Part shown: one piece after another, positions 10,341 to 17,388 of the stretch
Numbering within the stretch: the stretch's first letter is position 1
How the letters are laid out: the number at the start of each line of letters is the position of its first letter
Assembly (NCBI GenBank): GCA_007695365.1
Contig: REDV01000039.1
Span: forward strand, 1 to 32,240
DNA: 32,240 bases
Direction of reading: 5' to 3'
Source of the DNA: Cryomorphaceae bacterium
GTDB taxonomy: Bacteria > Bacteroidota > Bacteroidia > Flavobacteriales_D > SKUL01
Program-made: the position numbers and the translations under genes
Notes under the pieces: model-generated
Seen by the model: the letters and a program-made list of their open reading frames with translations, nothing else
Told to the model about the DNA's origin: nothing
The model's database searches: none

Positions 10341-10799
10341 ATGAAGATTTTGATGGTTTGCCTGGGAAACATATGCCGCAGCCCGCTGGCGGAAGCCATC
10401 CTGCGCGAAAAAGCAGACGCCCAAAACCTCGACATTGAAATAGACTCTTGCGGTACGGGCAATTATCACATCGGAGAGCCACCCGACGAACGCTCACAAG
10501 CCAACGCTTTGAAAAATGGAATAGACATTTCCTATTTGAGGGCAAGGCAGTTTAAAGTGACAGACTTTGAAGCTTTTGATCGCATTTTCGTAATGGATCA
10601 GAGCAACTACAACAATGTTGCAAAAGTGAGCTCGCACCCAGAACAGATGAAAAAAGTAGAGTTCATTCTAAACACGCTCAACCCCGGCAGCAATGAGTCC
10701 GTTCCCGACCCTTATTTCGGCGGAGAGTCCGGATTTCAGCGTGTCTTTGAATTGCTGGATGCAGCCTGTGATAAAATTGTTGAAGACCTTGCCCGTTAA
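10341..10799 (+). CDS. Low-molecular-weight protein tyrosine phosphatase
   Basis: A 152-residue cytoplasmic phosphatase of the LMW-PTP/arsenate-reductase-like fold. The active-site P-loop CX5R is visible as CLGNICRS (Cys7 to Arg13), starting at the usual N-terminal position, and the general-acid loop is VPDPYFGG (about 127-134). Family members dephosphorylate tyrosine-phosphorylated proteins, often in pathways regulating polysaccharide export; no tyrosine kinase or exporter gene is nearby, so the substrate is unknown. The methyltransferase gene overlaps its 3' end. It begins 24 bases after the dnaA terminator, and no clear TAnnTTTG promoter was found in that gap. Confidence 0.95.
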   Translation: MKILMVCLGNICRSPLAEAILREKADAQNLDIEIDSCGTGNYHIGEPPDERSQANALKNGIDISYLRARQFKVTDFEAFDRIFVMDQSNYNNVAKVSSHPEQMKKVEFILNTLNPGSNESVPDPYFGGESGFQRVFELLDAACDKIVEDLAR

Positions 10800-11502
10800 A
10801 TCCACACTCTACCTCATCCCCTCACCCATTGATGGCAGCTACAACAGTCATCAGGTGCCTCTTGCCGAAACGGAGCGAATTGCTCATCTTAGGGTATTTG
10901 TGGTGGAAAACCTCAAGCATGCGCGGCGCTACCTGCGAAAACTATTGCCTGAAGTTGCCATAGACGATTGCACGTTTTACGAAATGGGCAAACACGCTAC
11001 CCCCGAATCGCTGTCAAGATTGTGGAGCACCATGAAATCGGGTACAGACGCAGGGGTCATATCGGAGGCCGGTTTACCCGGCGTAGCAGACCCCGGAGGC
11101 TCAGTGGTGAGCATGGCACACCAAATGGGAATGCGGGTGATTCCGCTGATTGGCCCGGGTTCTATTTTTATGGCGCTGATGGCCAGCGGTTTTAACGGCC
11201 AACAATTTAGCTTTCACGGCTACCTGCCGCGCGAAGGGGCTGATCGATCGAAAAAAATCAGGGAATTGGAAAGCCAGGCGCACCGAACGGGGTACACCCA
11301 GATTTTCATGGAAACCCCTTTTCGAAACAATGCCCTGCTGGATGATATTCTCAAGAGCTGCGGATCAAGCACCATGCTGTGTATCGCACGCGCCATTTCG
11401 CAAGCAGATGAATGCATCAATACCCGAAGCATTCAAGACTGGCAAAAAAGTACTCCAAACCTGCACAAGGTGCCTGTGATTTTCCTCATTGGCAAGATCT
11501 AA
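10759..11502 (+). CDS. SAM-dependent methyltransferase, tetrapyrrole methylase fold (RsmI-like)
   Basis: About 247 residues of the tetrapyrrole (corrin/porphyrin) methylase superfamily. Visible elements resemble RsmI, the 16S rRNA C1402 ribose methylase: LYLIPSPID at the N-terminus, SEAGLPGVADPG (about 94-105), the VIPLIGPGS loop (about 119-127), FHGYLPRE and METPFRNN (where RsmI has a similar E-x-P-x-R). It lacks the extended C-terminal part of full RsmI. Bacteroidota often carry such a short paralogue, so an rRNA target is plausible but not proven. The start is uncertain: the ATG at 10759 overlaps the phosphatase by 41 bases, while TTG codons at 10777, 10780 and 10789 are closer to the conserved domain. 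Confidence 0.85.
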   Translation: MQPVIKLLKTLPVKSTLYLIPSPIDGSYNSHQVPLAETERIAHLRVFVVENLKHARRYLRKLLPEVAIDDCTFYEMGKHATPESLSRLWSTMKSGTDAGVISEAGLPGVADPGGSVVSMAHQMGMRVIPLIGPGSIFMALMASGFNGQQFSFHGYLPREGADRSKKIRELESQAHRTGYTQIFMETPFRNNALLDDILKSCGSSTMLCIARAISQADECINTRSIQDWQKSTPNLHKVPVIFLIGKI

Positions 11503-12920
11503 TCCCAGGTAGGACAAGGAATGCCGGCTGTAGAATCCATTTTTCCGCGTGACTTTACACGCCCTTTGCAACGCTGACTTTTAAAAATGGTGTATTTGAG
11601 TGCCACATAGGCGTCCATTCCAAACACATCGCTGCGGAAAAACAGCGGACCCAGACGGTCGGTACCGATAACAATACTATTGAATCTGAATGCAATTCCC
11701 ATTCGCGGGTGCTGGTATTGCGCAAGCGTAAACGGAAGCGAAACCTCAAAGCGGCGCAGCTCAAAACGCGGCGTCACATTGATGAGCGAAGCGCGCTGCA
11801 TGGAAAAATCGCGTCCTCCTCCTACTCCTTGCATCCAGACTCCTGCAACAAAGAAACCTTTGCCCAGGTTGTAGTCAAACTGTAAGCTGAGCATGGTGGG
11901 TAAAGACATTCTGAAGGACACTGATTCAGACATTTGCCCGGAAGCAGTAATCATTGAATCGAGTTGTTCCATATTGCCCGGCATTTCATTGTTGAAATCA
12001 TCCATTGACACTTGCAATCCGGCAACATCCCAGTGAGAAGCGCGGTTGCTGAAACGGATGCTTCCCATATCGAGTACGGAAAAACCCACGCGGTACTGGT
12101 ACTCGGCGGTTTGGCATTGCTGTTCACGCGAAAATGCGGTGTACCGGTCCATCTCTTCTTTGTACCGAATAAAGGTAAACCCGGCGTTCAGACCCCAGCC
12201 AACTCCGGCGTTTAAGCCCGGCTCTGTCCATGCCACACCCGCATTCAGGTTGTAAAGGTTGAAGTTTGAGGAATCACCTACCTCAAAACGCATATCGTCA
12301 ACGCGCAAGGAAGCAGCGCCTATTCCCATCAATCTTCGCGGGGTAAGCGCCACGTGCAGGGCATTTTTTCCCTGCTGCACAATAGATGCCCCAAGGGTTA
12401 TTCCGGCCTCTGCCCATGCAGCAGCTGACACACCGGCATTGCTCAACTCGTGAACCATGTCCCGCTGTGGCTCGTATCCCAATCCTTGAAAAATATAGTT
12501 GGCCATTTCCGGGCTCACCCCATTAAAACCCACACTTGAACGAACCCCAGTGTGGACGCCCAGCGCAAATCGTCCGAATACCCCGGTAAACGAAGGACCG
12601 GCGGCAAAAACATCCAGATGACCAAAATGACTTGAAGGCCCTCTATTCTGTTGAGGCTCCACAGATCCATCGTATTGTTCTGCTCCGCCCAACAATCTGA
12701 AGGAACGTCCGGGCATGAACACCATGTTATTGTCGAGCGACAACCCCACGCCCACCAACTGAATGTCGCGATACGCGGCGGTACCCACAATAGACGATGG
12801 ATTTAGCCAAACTGATTGTGTTGGATTGTAATTGCCCGTGGCTGCCCCCAATGCGAATTGAGCCTGCACATTGCTTACGTATAGGGCAAACAGAGGGGTT
12901 AAAATCAACAGTTTCTTCAT
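11499..12920 (-). CDS. DUF5723-like exported outer-membrane protein
   Basis: A large (about 473 residues from the ATG at 12920; an in-frame ATG at 12929 adds three) exported protein with signal peptide MKKLLILTPLFALYVSNVQA. The mature part begins with a typical Bacteroidota OMP pattern (LGAATGNYNPTQSVWLNPS, then paired strands such as AGVGWGLNAGFTFIRY) and the whole chain is rich in amphipathic beta strands. It resembles the DUF5723 family; the assignment is from pattern memory. It ends with a basic, cysteine-containing tail (SQRCKGRVKSRGKMD ... CPTWD). It follows the FKBP lipoprotein gene by about 80 bases and its stop overlaps the methyltransferase stop by four bases on the other strand. 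Function unknown. Confidence 0.8.
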   Translation of the reverse strand: MKKLLILTPLFALYVSNVQAQFALGAATGNYNPTQSVWLNPSSIVGTAAYRDIQLVGVGLSLDNNMVFMPGRSFRLLGGAEQYDGSVEPQQNRGPSSHFGHLDVFAAGPSFTGVFGRFALGVHTGVRSSVGFNGVSPEMANYIFQGLGYEPQRDMVHELSNAGVSAAAWAEAGITLGASIVQQGKNALHVALTPRRLMGIGAASLRVDDMRFEVGDSSNFNLYNLNAGVAWTEPGLNAGVGWGLNAGFTFIRYKEEMDRYTAFSREQQCQTAEYQYRVGFSVLDMGSIRFSNRASHWDVAGLQVSMDDFNNEMPGNMEQLDSMITASGQMSESVSFRMSLPTMLSLQFDYNLGKGFFVAGVWMQGVGGGRDFSMQRASLINVTPRFELRRFEVSLPFTLAQYQHPRMGIAFRFNSIVIGTDRLGPLFFRSDVFGMDAYVALKYTIFKSQRCKGRVKSRGKMDSTAGIPCPTWD

Positions 12921-13003
12921 GGTTAGCATGGACTATTTGCCTCATGCGTACGATGCTGTTATCAAAAGGTTTGAAAAAATGTAAAGTCATTTGCGGATCA
13001 AGC

Positions 13004-13843
13004 TCAGGGCAAGAAGCCCTCGTCGGAGTCAATGGTTATGCGGTACATGAGCGGTGTAAAGGGCGGAATGATACCGGTAGAAGAGCCGTTTTCGCCAAAG
13101 GCAAATAAAGAGGGAACAACAATGGTGCGTGTTTCGCCGCGTCGTGCCCCAATAAGTCCGTATTCCAGGCCTGTAAGTATTTGCCCCTCGCTGCCTAGCT
13201 GAAAAACCAGCGATTCGCCCGTGAGGAATTGGTCATCAAATAGCTGGCCTGTAAGAAAATAACCTGTGTAGCGAATGCCAATTACATCGCCGTAACGCAG
13301 CGGCTCGCCCTCGCCACTCGCTTCTATTCTGTAAACCACAGCGGGATGGATCAACGTTGAAGTAAACCCACCGTCCAATGCTTTCTCGCGCAAGCGTTGT
13401 TCCTCCATCATTTCTCTTTCCAGTAACCACCTTTCAAAGTGTCTGGAGAAATCGTCATGACCAAAGCAACCCTTCCAGGTTATGGTGACTTCAATGGTAT
13501 CGGCAGTACCCACTACCCCCGGCCGATGGTCTATGAAAGTTGCGCTGTCTCCGGGTTTCATGTGGTCCAGATAACGAGTCAACATGATAAGCATTGGGTC
13601 ATCTGCATAAATCCAATAGGGAAGGTTGTCAACTTTTCGGGTTTCAAAGGCCTGCGTCATGGCAGTATCCGGGCTTTTCAACCCGAGTTCGAAAACATCG
13701 CACGGCGCCGATAGATCCAGATCGGTATCAAAGGCCTGCAGTTTCATATGGAGCCCTGAGGCCACTTCATCGTAATCGGGATACACCGGAGCTTTGCAGG
13801 CCAGCATCGCCACCAATAAAACTATGCTCCATCTGCTTTGCAT
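13004..13843 (-). CDS. FKBP-type peptidyl-prolyl isomerase lipoprotein
   Basis: A 279-residue envelope lipoprotein. The N-terminal signal ends in a lipobox, VAMLAC (Cys16), so it should be lipid-anchored. The C-terminal part (about 165-279) is an FKBP domain: GDVIGIRYTGYFLTGQLFDD, VFQLGSEGQILTGLEYGLIG, and a final IIPPFTPLMYRITI strand. The preceding region (about 40-130) resembles a second, degenerate FKBP-like domain (LKSPDTAMTQAF, HMKPGDSATF). The ATG at 13843 overlaps the gldI stop by one base (TAATG), so the two isomerases are coupled. Likely folds or escorts envelope proteins; several active-site positions differ from human FKBP12, so isomerase activity is not certain. Confidence 0.85.
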   Translation of the reverse strand: MQSRWSIVLLVAMLACKAPVYPDYDEVASGLHMKLQAFDTDLDLSAPCDVFELGLKSPDTAMTQAFETRKVDNLPYWIYADDPMLIMLTRYLDHMKPGDSATFIDHRPGVVGTADTIEVTITWKGCFGHDDFSRHFERWLLEREMMEEQRLREKALDGGFTSTLIHPAVVYRIEASGEGEPLRYGDVIGIRYTGYFLTGQLFDDQFLTGESLVFQLGSEGQILTGLEYGLIGARRGETRTIVVPSLFAFGENGSSTGIIPPFTPLMYRITIDSDEGFLP

Positions 13844-14373
13844 TAGCGGGGAAAAACACGCAGGTAATACAATACCGGACTGTTGGAAGGGATTTTCTGT
13901 CCGTCGCCCGTAAGGCCGTGGGCCAGGTAGCTGGGCAGTAACATAACCGCGCTATCACCATGGCACATGTATTTTACACCTTCGTGCAGTCCCGACTCAA
14001 CATCGTCGTGATCCACCACAAAAGAGCGCGGACCTGTTTTTTCGGAAGTGTAGCAGAGCGTGCCATCCAGCAATCTTACCTCGTAGTTGAGCACCACCCT
14101 CTGATCCGCTAGAATGGAGTCGCAGGCTTCATCATTGCGATAAATGCGGTATCGAAGTCCAGTAGGCGATACCGTCATGGTCTCAGTCCGTTCCTCAAGG
14201 TAGGCGTTGATTTTTTTATCCTCCTGTTGAGCGTGGTATTTGCTGCTCTCCATCAACAACTCCTTCATTTCGGCATTGCTCATACCCTGTATAGGGTGCT
14301 GTCGTTTTTCGCGGCATGCGCCCAGCATCAGCAAAGCAATGCATCCAGCATAAAAGAGGCTAATCCGTGGCAT
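13843..14373 (-). CDS. gldI: GldI-like FKBP-type peptidyl-prolyl isomerase lipoprotein
   Basis: About 176 residues when started at the ATG at 14373; the open frame extends further upstream into nrnA but only this start gives a signal peptide. Lipobox LMLGAC (Cys20) indicates a lipoprotein. The C-terminal half is an FKBP domain (LNYEVRLLDGTLCYTS, VESGLHEGVKYM, LLPSYLAHGLTG, LYYLRVFPR). In Flavobacterium GldI is needed for gliding motility and sits beside a DHH phosphoesterase, a second FKBP gene and ndk, as here, which supports the name. No other gliding genes are in the window, so a role in gliding is unproven. It overlaps nrnA by 14 bases and the next FKBP gene by one. Confidence 0.75.
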   Translation of the reverse strand: MPRISLFYAGCIALLMLGACREKRQHPIQGMSNAEMKELLMESSKYHAQQEDKKINAYLEERTETMTVSPTGLRYRIYRNDEACDSILADQRVVLNYEVRLLDGTLCYTSEKTGPRSFVVDHDDVESGLHEGVKYMCHGDSAVMLLPSYLAHGLTGDGQKIPSNSPVLYYLRVFPR

Positions 14374-15385
14374 CCAGTAACTTTTTATACTCCGGTAAGA
14401 TTGATCCAAACCGGGCCATTGTGTCTTTGAGGCTGTCGAGCGAGTTCCCTCCGGCCGCGTTGATGTGACCGCCACCGTTGAAGTGCTTCGCTGATAACTC
14501 ATTAACAGGGAAGGTTCCCAGAGATCGAAAGGAAATCTTTATCATTTTGTAGTCCTCCTTGAAGAAAGCTGCCATCACAACACCTTTGATGGATAGCGCC
14601 TCGTTCACAAGGCCCTCAGTGTCTCCGGGCTTTGTATCATATTTTTCCTGCTCTTTGCGCGTGAGCCAGATGTATGCAGCTTTGTACTCCGGAAAAACCA
14701 CCAGATTGTTGCTGAGCACATGACCTCGCATTTTGAGCATGGTTTCGGAGTTGTTGTCGCTCAGGTGGCGATGAACTGCCCCGTTGTTGACTCCCAACTG
14801 AATGAGATGAGCCGCTATACGGTGGGTATAATGGCTGGTGCTCGGAAAACGAAACGAACCGGTATCGGTTACAAGGCCTGTATAGATGCATGTGGCGATA
14901 TCAGCATCCAGCATTTCCAAAAGCTCCATACCCTCCATCAGGTTGTACACCATTTCTGCTGTGGCGCAGGATTTCGGGTTACTGAACATCATGTCGAGCT
15001 GTACAACCGGATCCAGGTGGTGATCAATCAGCACTTTTTTGGCTTTTGAAGACGCCAGAAAATCTCCCATTTCGCCTGTGCGACCGAAATCGTTGTAGTC
15101 CAACGCAAAGATTACATCTGCATCCTCAATCAGCGGAATAGCCTTATCGCGCTCGCGCTCAAAGATGATTACATCGTCGTTTCCGGGTAAAAAATGCAGA
15201 AATGCGGGGTAATCATTGGGTACGATGATCTGTGCATTGATTGCCCATTTTTTAAGAATGTGATACCATGCAAGGCCTGAGCCCATAGCGTCGCCGTCGG
15301 GATTTTTGTGCACGGTCACCACGGCCGACCCGCAGTTGCTCAGCAAGTACCTGAGCCGCAGATATGATTTTGATAAAAAAGGCAT
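14360..15385 (-). CDS. nrnA: DHH/DHHA1 phosphoesterase, NrnA-like oligoribonuclease/pAp phosphatase
   Basis: Degrades nanoRNAs to mononucleotides and often hydrolyses 3'-phosphoadenosine-5'-phosphate. About 341 residues from the ATG at 15385. Signature residues: HKNPDGDAMGS (metal-binding DHH motif I), the acidic FALDYND motif, the DHH triad in VLIDHHLDP, ADIATCIYTGLVTDTGSF, and the DHHA1 GGGHINAAGG near the C-terminus. Upstream in-frame ATGs at 15394 and 15421 exist; the last would overlap a promoter-like TATTTTTA at 15399-15406, so I favour 15385 or 15394. It heads the gldI/FKBP cluster and is divergent from ndk. Confidence 0.9.
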   Translation of the reverse strand: MPFLSKSYLRLRYLLSNCGSAVVTVHKNPDGDAMGSGLAWYHILKKWAINAQIIVPNDYPAFLHFLPGNDDVIIFERERDKAIPLIEDADVIFALDYNDFGRTGEMGDFLASSKAKKVLIDHHLDPVVQLDMMFSNPKSCATAEMVYNLMEGMELLEMLDADIATCIYTGLVTDTGSFRFPSTSHYTHRIAAHLIQLGVNNGAVHRHLSDNNSETMLKMRGHVLSNNLVVFPEYKAAYIWLTRKEQEKYDTKPGDTEGLVNEALSIKGVVMAAFFKEDYKMIKISFRSLGTFPVNELSAKHFNGGGHINAAGGNSLDSLKDTMARFGSILPEYKKLLDATD

Positions 15386-15422
15386 TTGATACATGGGGTA
15401 AAAATAGCCAATGCCATCCAAC

Positions 15423-15452
15423 TTGGGGTAACGCTTGATTTTTCTACTTTTG
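15423..15452 (+). promoter_or_regulatory. Bacteroidota-type promoter for ndk
   Basis: TTG at 15423-15425, a 19-base spacer and TACTTTTG at 15445-15452 match the -33/-7 arrangement TTG-N19-TAnnTTTG. This is the best two-part promoter in the window and leaves a leader of about 30 bases before the ATG at 15485. Confidence 0.75.
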
Positions 15453-15484
15453 CGCCGATTTTAAACCCATAAAAACGCAAAGCA

Positions 15485-15904
15485 ATGGCTGGAAACAGAA
15501 CCTTCACCATGATTAAGCCCGACGCCGTGTCGGCCAATAATATTGGCAATATTCTCGCGATGATTGAAAACGCCGGATTCCGTATCCGAGCCATGAAATT
15601 TACCCGTTTGAGCCGTGTAGATGCCGAAACTTTTTACGCTGTTCACAAAGAGCGCCCGTTCTTTGGTGAGCTGGTGGATTACATGATTTCAGGTCCAATT
15701 GTGGCGGCAATTCTTGAAAAAGACAATGCGGTTGAGGACTTCCGCAAACTGATTGGCGCCACCGATCCTTCGGAAGCGGCAGAAGGCACCATCCGCAAGC
15801 TCTACGCAAAATCAAAAGCTGAGAACGCGGTACACGGTTCTGACAGTGATGAGAATGCCGCTATTGAGTGCTCTTTCCATTTTGCGGGAAGAGAGGTTTA
15901 CTGA
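15485..15904 (+). CDS. ndk: Nucleoside-diphosphate kinase
   Basis: Transfers the gamma phosphate between nucleoside triphosphates and diphosphates through a phosphohistidine. At 139 residues it is the standard length. Visible: MIKPDAV (about 9-15), [20 protein letters not shown], the nucleotide-binding [18 protein letters not shown] (about 91-108) and the active-site histidine in [14 protein letters not shown] (His117). It stands alone on the plus strand between a clear promoter (15423-15452) and a strong terminator (15928-15968), and is divergent from nrnA. Confidence 0.98.
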   Translation: MAGNRTFTMIKPDAVSANNIGNILAMIENAGFRIRAMKFTRLSRVDAETFYAVHKERPFFGELVDYMISGPIVAAILEKDNAVEDFRKLIGATDPSEAAEGTIRKLYAKSKAENAVHGSDSDENAAIECSFHFAGREVY

Positions 15905-15927
15905 GCATTTCAATCCGAAAAAGACAT

Positions 15928-15968
15928 AAAAATCCCGGTGAATCAGTGATTCACCGGGATTTTTTTTT
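15928..15968. terminator. Strong, probably bidirectional terminator after ndk
   Basis: Near-perfect palindrome: AATCCCGGTGAATCA at 15931-15945 and its complement at 15947-15961, flanked by an A-run on the left (15928-15932) and a T-run on the right (15960-15968). The T-run terminates ndk; the A-run would serve as U-run for transcripts coming from the small minus-strand gene at 16300-16575. Confidence 0.9.
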
Positions 15969-16299
15969 GAGGAGCGCTTGTTGATTCGAACGCGGAGAGT
16001 TACGGTGTGTGACTCCTCCATCCACTTTATCCGGGTGAGGGATAAATGGCTGCCATCTTTCAGGCTGGCCGATTTGAGCAACCGGGGAAGTTCCCTTTCA
16101 ATCCAAAACAGATCTTGGTTCTCAATTCAGGTTACACCTCCCTTTTTTATGGAATACCCAACTCGGCAGATGCACCTTTCGGAATAAACGAGCGAACAAC
16201 GATGCAAGCTATGTATTTCAATCGGCAAACTACACTACTGCCTTCCAAAGGTTTCCAACGGTGTATTCACAAAGTTTATCAACATATGTGGAAATCAGG
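15969..16299. other. Noncoding interval with DnaA-box-like 9-mers at its right end
   Basis: No credible gene in about 330 bases. A short inverted repeat (GAGGAG at 15969-15974, CTCCTC at 16013-16018) lies at the left. At the right, three sequences related to the DnaA box TTATNCACA lie within 33 bases: GTATTCACA (16263-16271, one mismatch), TTATCAACA (16276-16284, one mismatch) and, on the minus strand, ATTTCCACA (16287-16295, two mismatches). These could be part of a replication origin or chance. Confidence 0.45.
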
Positions 16300-16575
16300 C
16301 TAGCCAGCCATGCGTTGAGGCTCTGATTCCTGCTCAGCCAAAAACGACCTTCCCTTTCGGGTGAGGCAGTAACCTCCTTTGTTCTCGATAAGATTCTCGA
16401 GGTACAGCCGGGTGATGCGCTCTCCAATACGCGCCTGGTTGATGGAGAGGTTTGAGGTTGATTCGATCCGTTTCCAAAAGGTGCGCTCAAGTTGCGATAA
16501 ACCAATATTCATTTTAAGCCCGTTTTCCCGGTGATCGCTGATGATATCCAGTAGAAGTAGATCGTATTTGTCCAT
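16300..16575 (-). CDS. Small winged-helix-like protein, function unknown
   Basis: A 91-residue ORF starting MDKYDLLLLDIISDHRENGL, with amphipathic helices and a C-terminal YCLTRKGRSFLAEQE that resembles the beta-wing of winged-helix regulators (the TxKGRxFL pattern is frequent in them). I cannot assign a family. It lies alone between two noncoding stretches that hold DnaA-box-like sequences and is convergent with ndk, whose terminator could also stop its transcript. The only promoter hint is TATCTTTTG at 16650-16658 (minus strand), an imperfect -7 element. Alternative: a spurious ORF, though its composition looks protein-like. Confidence 0.6.
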   Translation of the reverse strand: MDKYDLLLLDIISDHRENGLKMNIGLSQLERTFWKRIESTSNLSINQARIGERITRLYLENLIENKGGYCLTRKGRSFLAEQESEPQRMAG

Positions 16576-16843
16576 GACGTAATTTAATTATTGAGGTTAG
16601 TGGTTCATTTTCGACGCTTTACCCCGATCAAACACACTTTCCAACTCATCAAAAGATACCCACGCCCGAAACATTGCCCGGGTGATGCTACACGTAGTTT
16701 TCTCAGGAATGGGAACCAAAAATCCGGAACCCGATTGCGAAGCGAATGTAGGTAATGAAGCCCCTCCTCACAAGCCATGTTGAAAACTCAAGAGATTTCC
16801 ACAAGGCTGTTAAAAAGTAAATTTTGCGTTAAGTAATCACCAT
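16576..16843. other. Noncoding interval with a second group of DnaA-box-like sequences
   Basis: No gene seen in 268 bases. Within 16778-16816 there are TGTTGAAAA (complement TTTTCAACA, 16778-16786), ATTTCCACA (16795-16803, the same 9-mer as on the other side of the small ORF) and TGTTAAAAA (16808-16816), followed by AT-rich GTAAATTTTGCG. The arrangement resembles bacterial origin DNA but none is a perfect box. Confidence 0.4.
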
Positions 16844-17386
16844 TCAGGAAATGCCCAATTCCGGGTTCTTTCCCTTGATATTGCGAAAGAAACGAACCAC
16901 AAAGGCGGATTCCTCCTCCCATGTGCCTGTAGCCATCTTCGCTTCGGCAATCTCTACTGTTCGCGTGGCATAATTGAGCCCCACCAGAACATATGGGATG
17001 TTTACTCCTCTCGCAATGTGGTAAAATCCGCTTCGCAGCGCAGGTACCTTGCTTCGGGTACCTTCGGGCGACAATGCCAGCCGAAATTCTGGCATATCCT
17101 TGAAAACACGAATGGTAGCATCAACCGCTTTCTCGTTGGTATGCCGGTTTACAGGATATCCACCCAGGCTTAAAAAAAAGTTTTTAAACGGAAATTTGAA
17201 CAACTCCTTTTTGCCCAAAAAGCGGATGTCGGTTTGCACATAATCGCGAGCAGCTACACCGTAAATGAAATCCCAGTTGCTGGTATGCGGGCCCACTACA
17301 ACCAGGTATTTGGGTAAATCGGGCAGTTTGCCTGTTACTTTCCATCCGTTGCGCCTGAATAACCATCTGCAAAACGCCACAAACAT
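16844..17386 (-). CDS. PlsC-family 1-acylglycerol-3-phosphate acyltransferase-like protein
   Basis: A 180-residue membrane-associated acyltransferase. The catalytic HX4D motif is present as PHTSNWDF (about His33 to Asp38), and the substrate-binding LSPEGTRSKV (about 104-113) matches the family EGTRS motif. It is shorter than typical PlsC, as are many 'lysophospholipid acyltransferase family' members of Bacteroidota that lack the N-terminal membrane anchor. The acyl donor and acceptor cannot be told. The ATG at 17386 is two bases after the coaE stop, making it the last gene of the leucine dehydrogenase-nusB-yajC-coaE operon. Confidence 0.88.
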   Translation of the reverse strand: MFVAFCRWLFRRNGWKVTGKLPDLPKYLVVVGPHTSNWDFIYGVAARDYVQTDIRFLGKKELFKFPFKNFFLSLGGYPVNRHTNEKAVDATIRVFKDMPEFRLALSPEGTRSKVPALRSGFYHIARGVNIPYVLVGLNYATRTVEIAEAKMATGTWEEESAFVVRFFRNIKGKNPELGIS

Positions 17387-17388
17387 AC

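Noticed and set aside
15969-16020. A tRNA-like TTCGAAC with a GAGGAG/CTCCTC inverted repeat downstream of ndk
   Set aside because: The stems around TTCGAAC do not pair, and no anticodon arm or D-arm fits, so no tRNA is called.
15978-16187. Short plus-strand ORF of 69 residues after ndk, and a minus-strand ORF overlapping the ndk end (15812-16081)
   Set aside because: Neither has a convincing start context or recognisable sequence; the latter runs through the ndk terminator.
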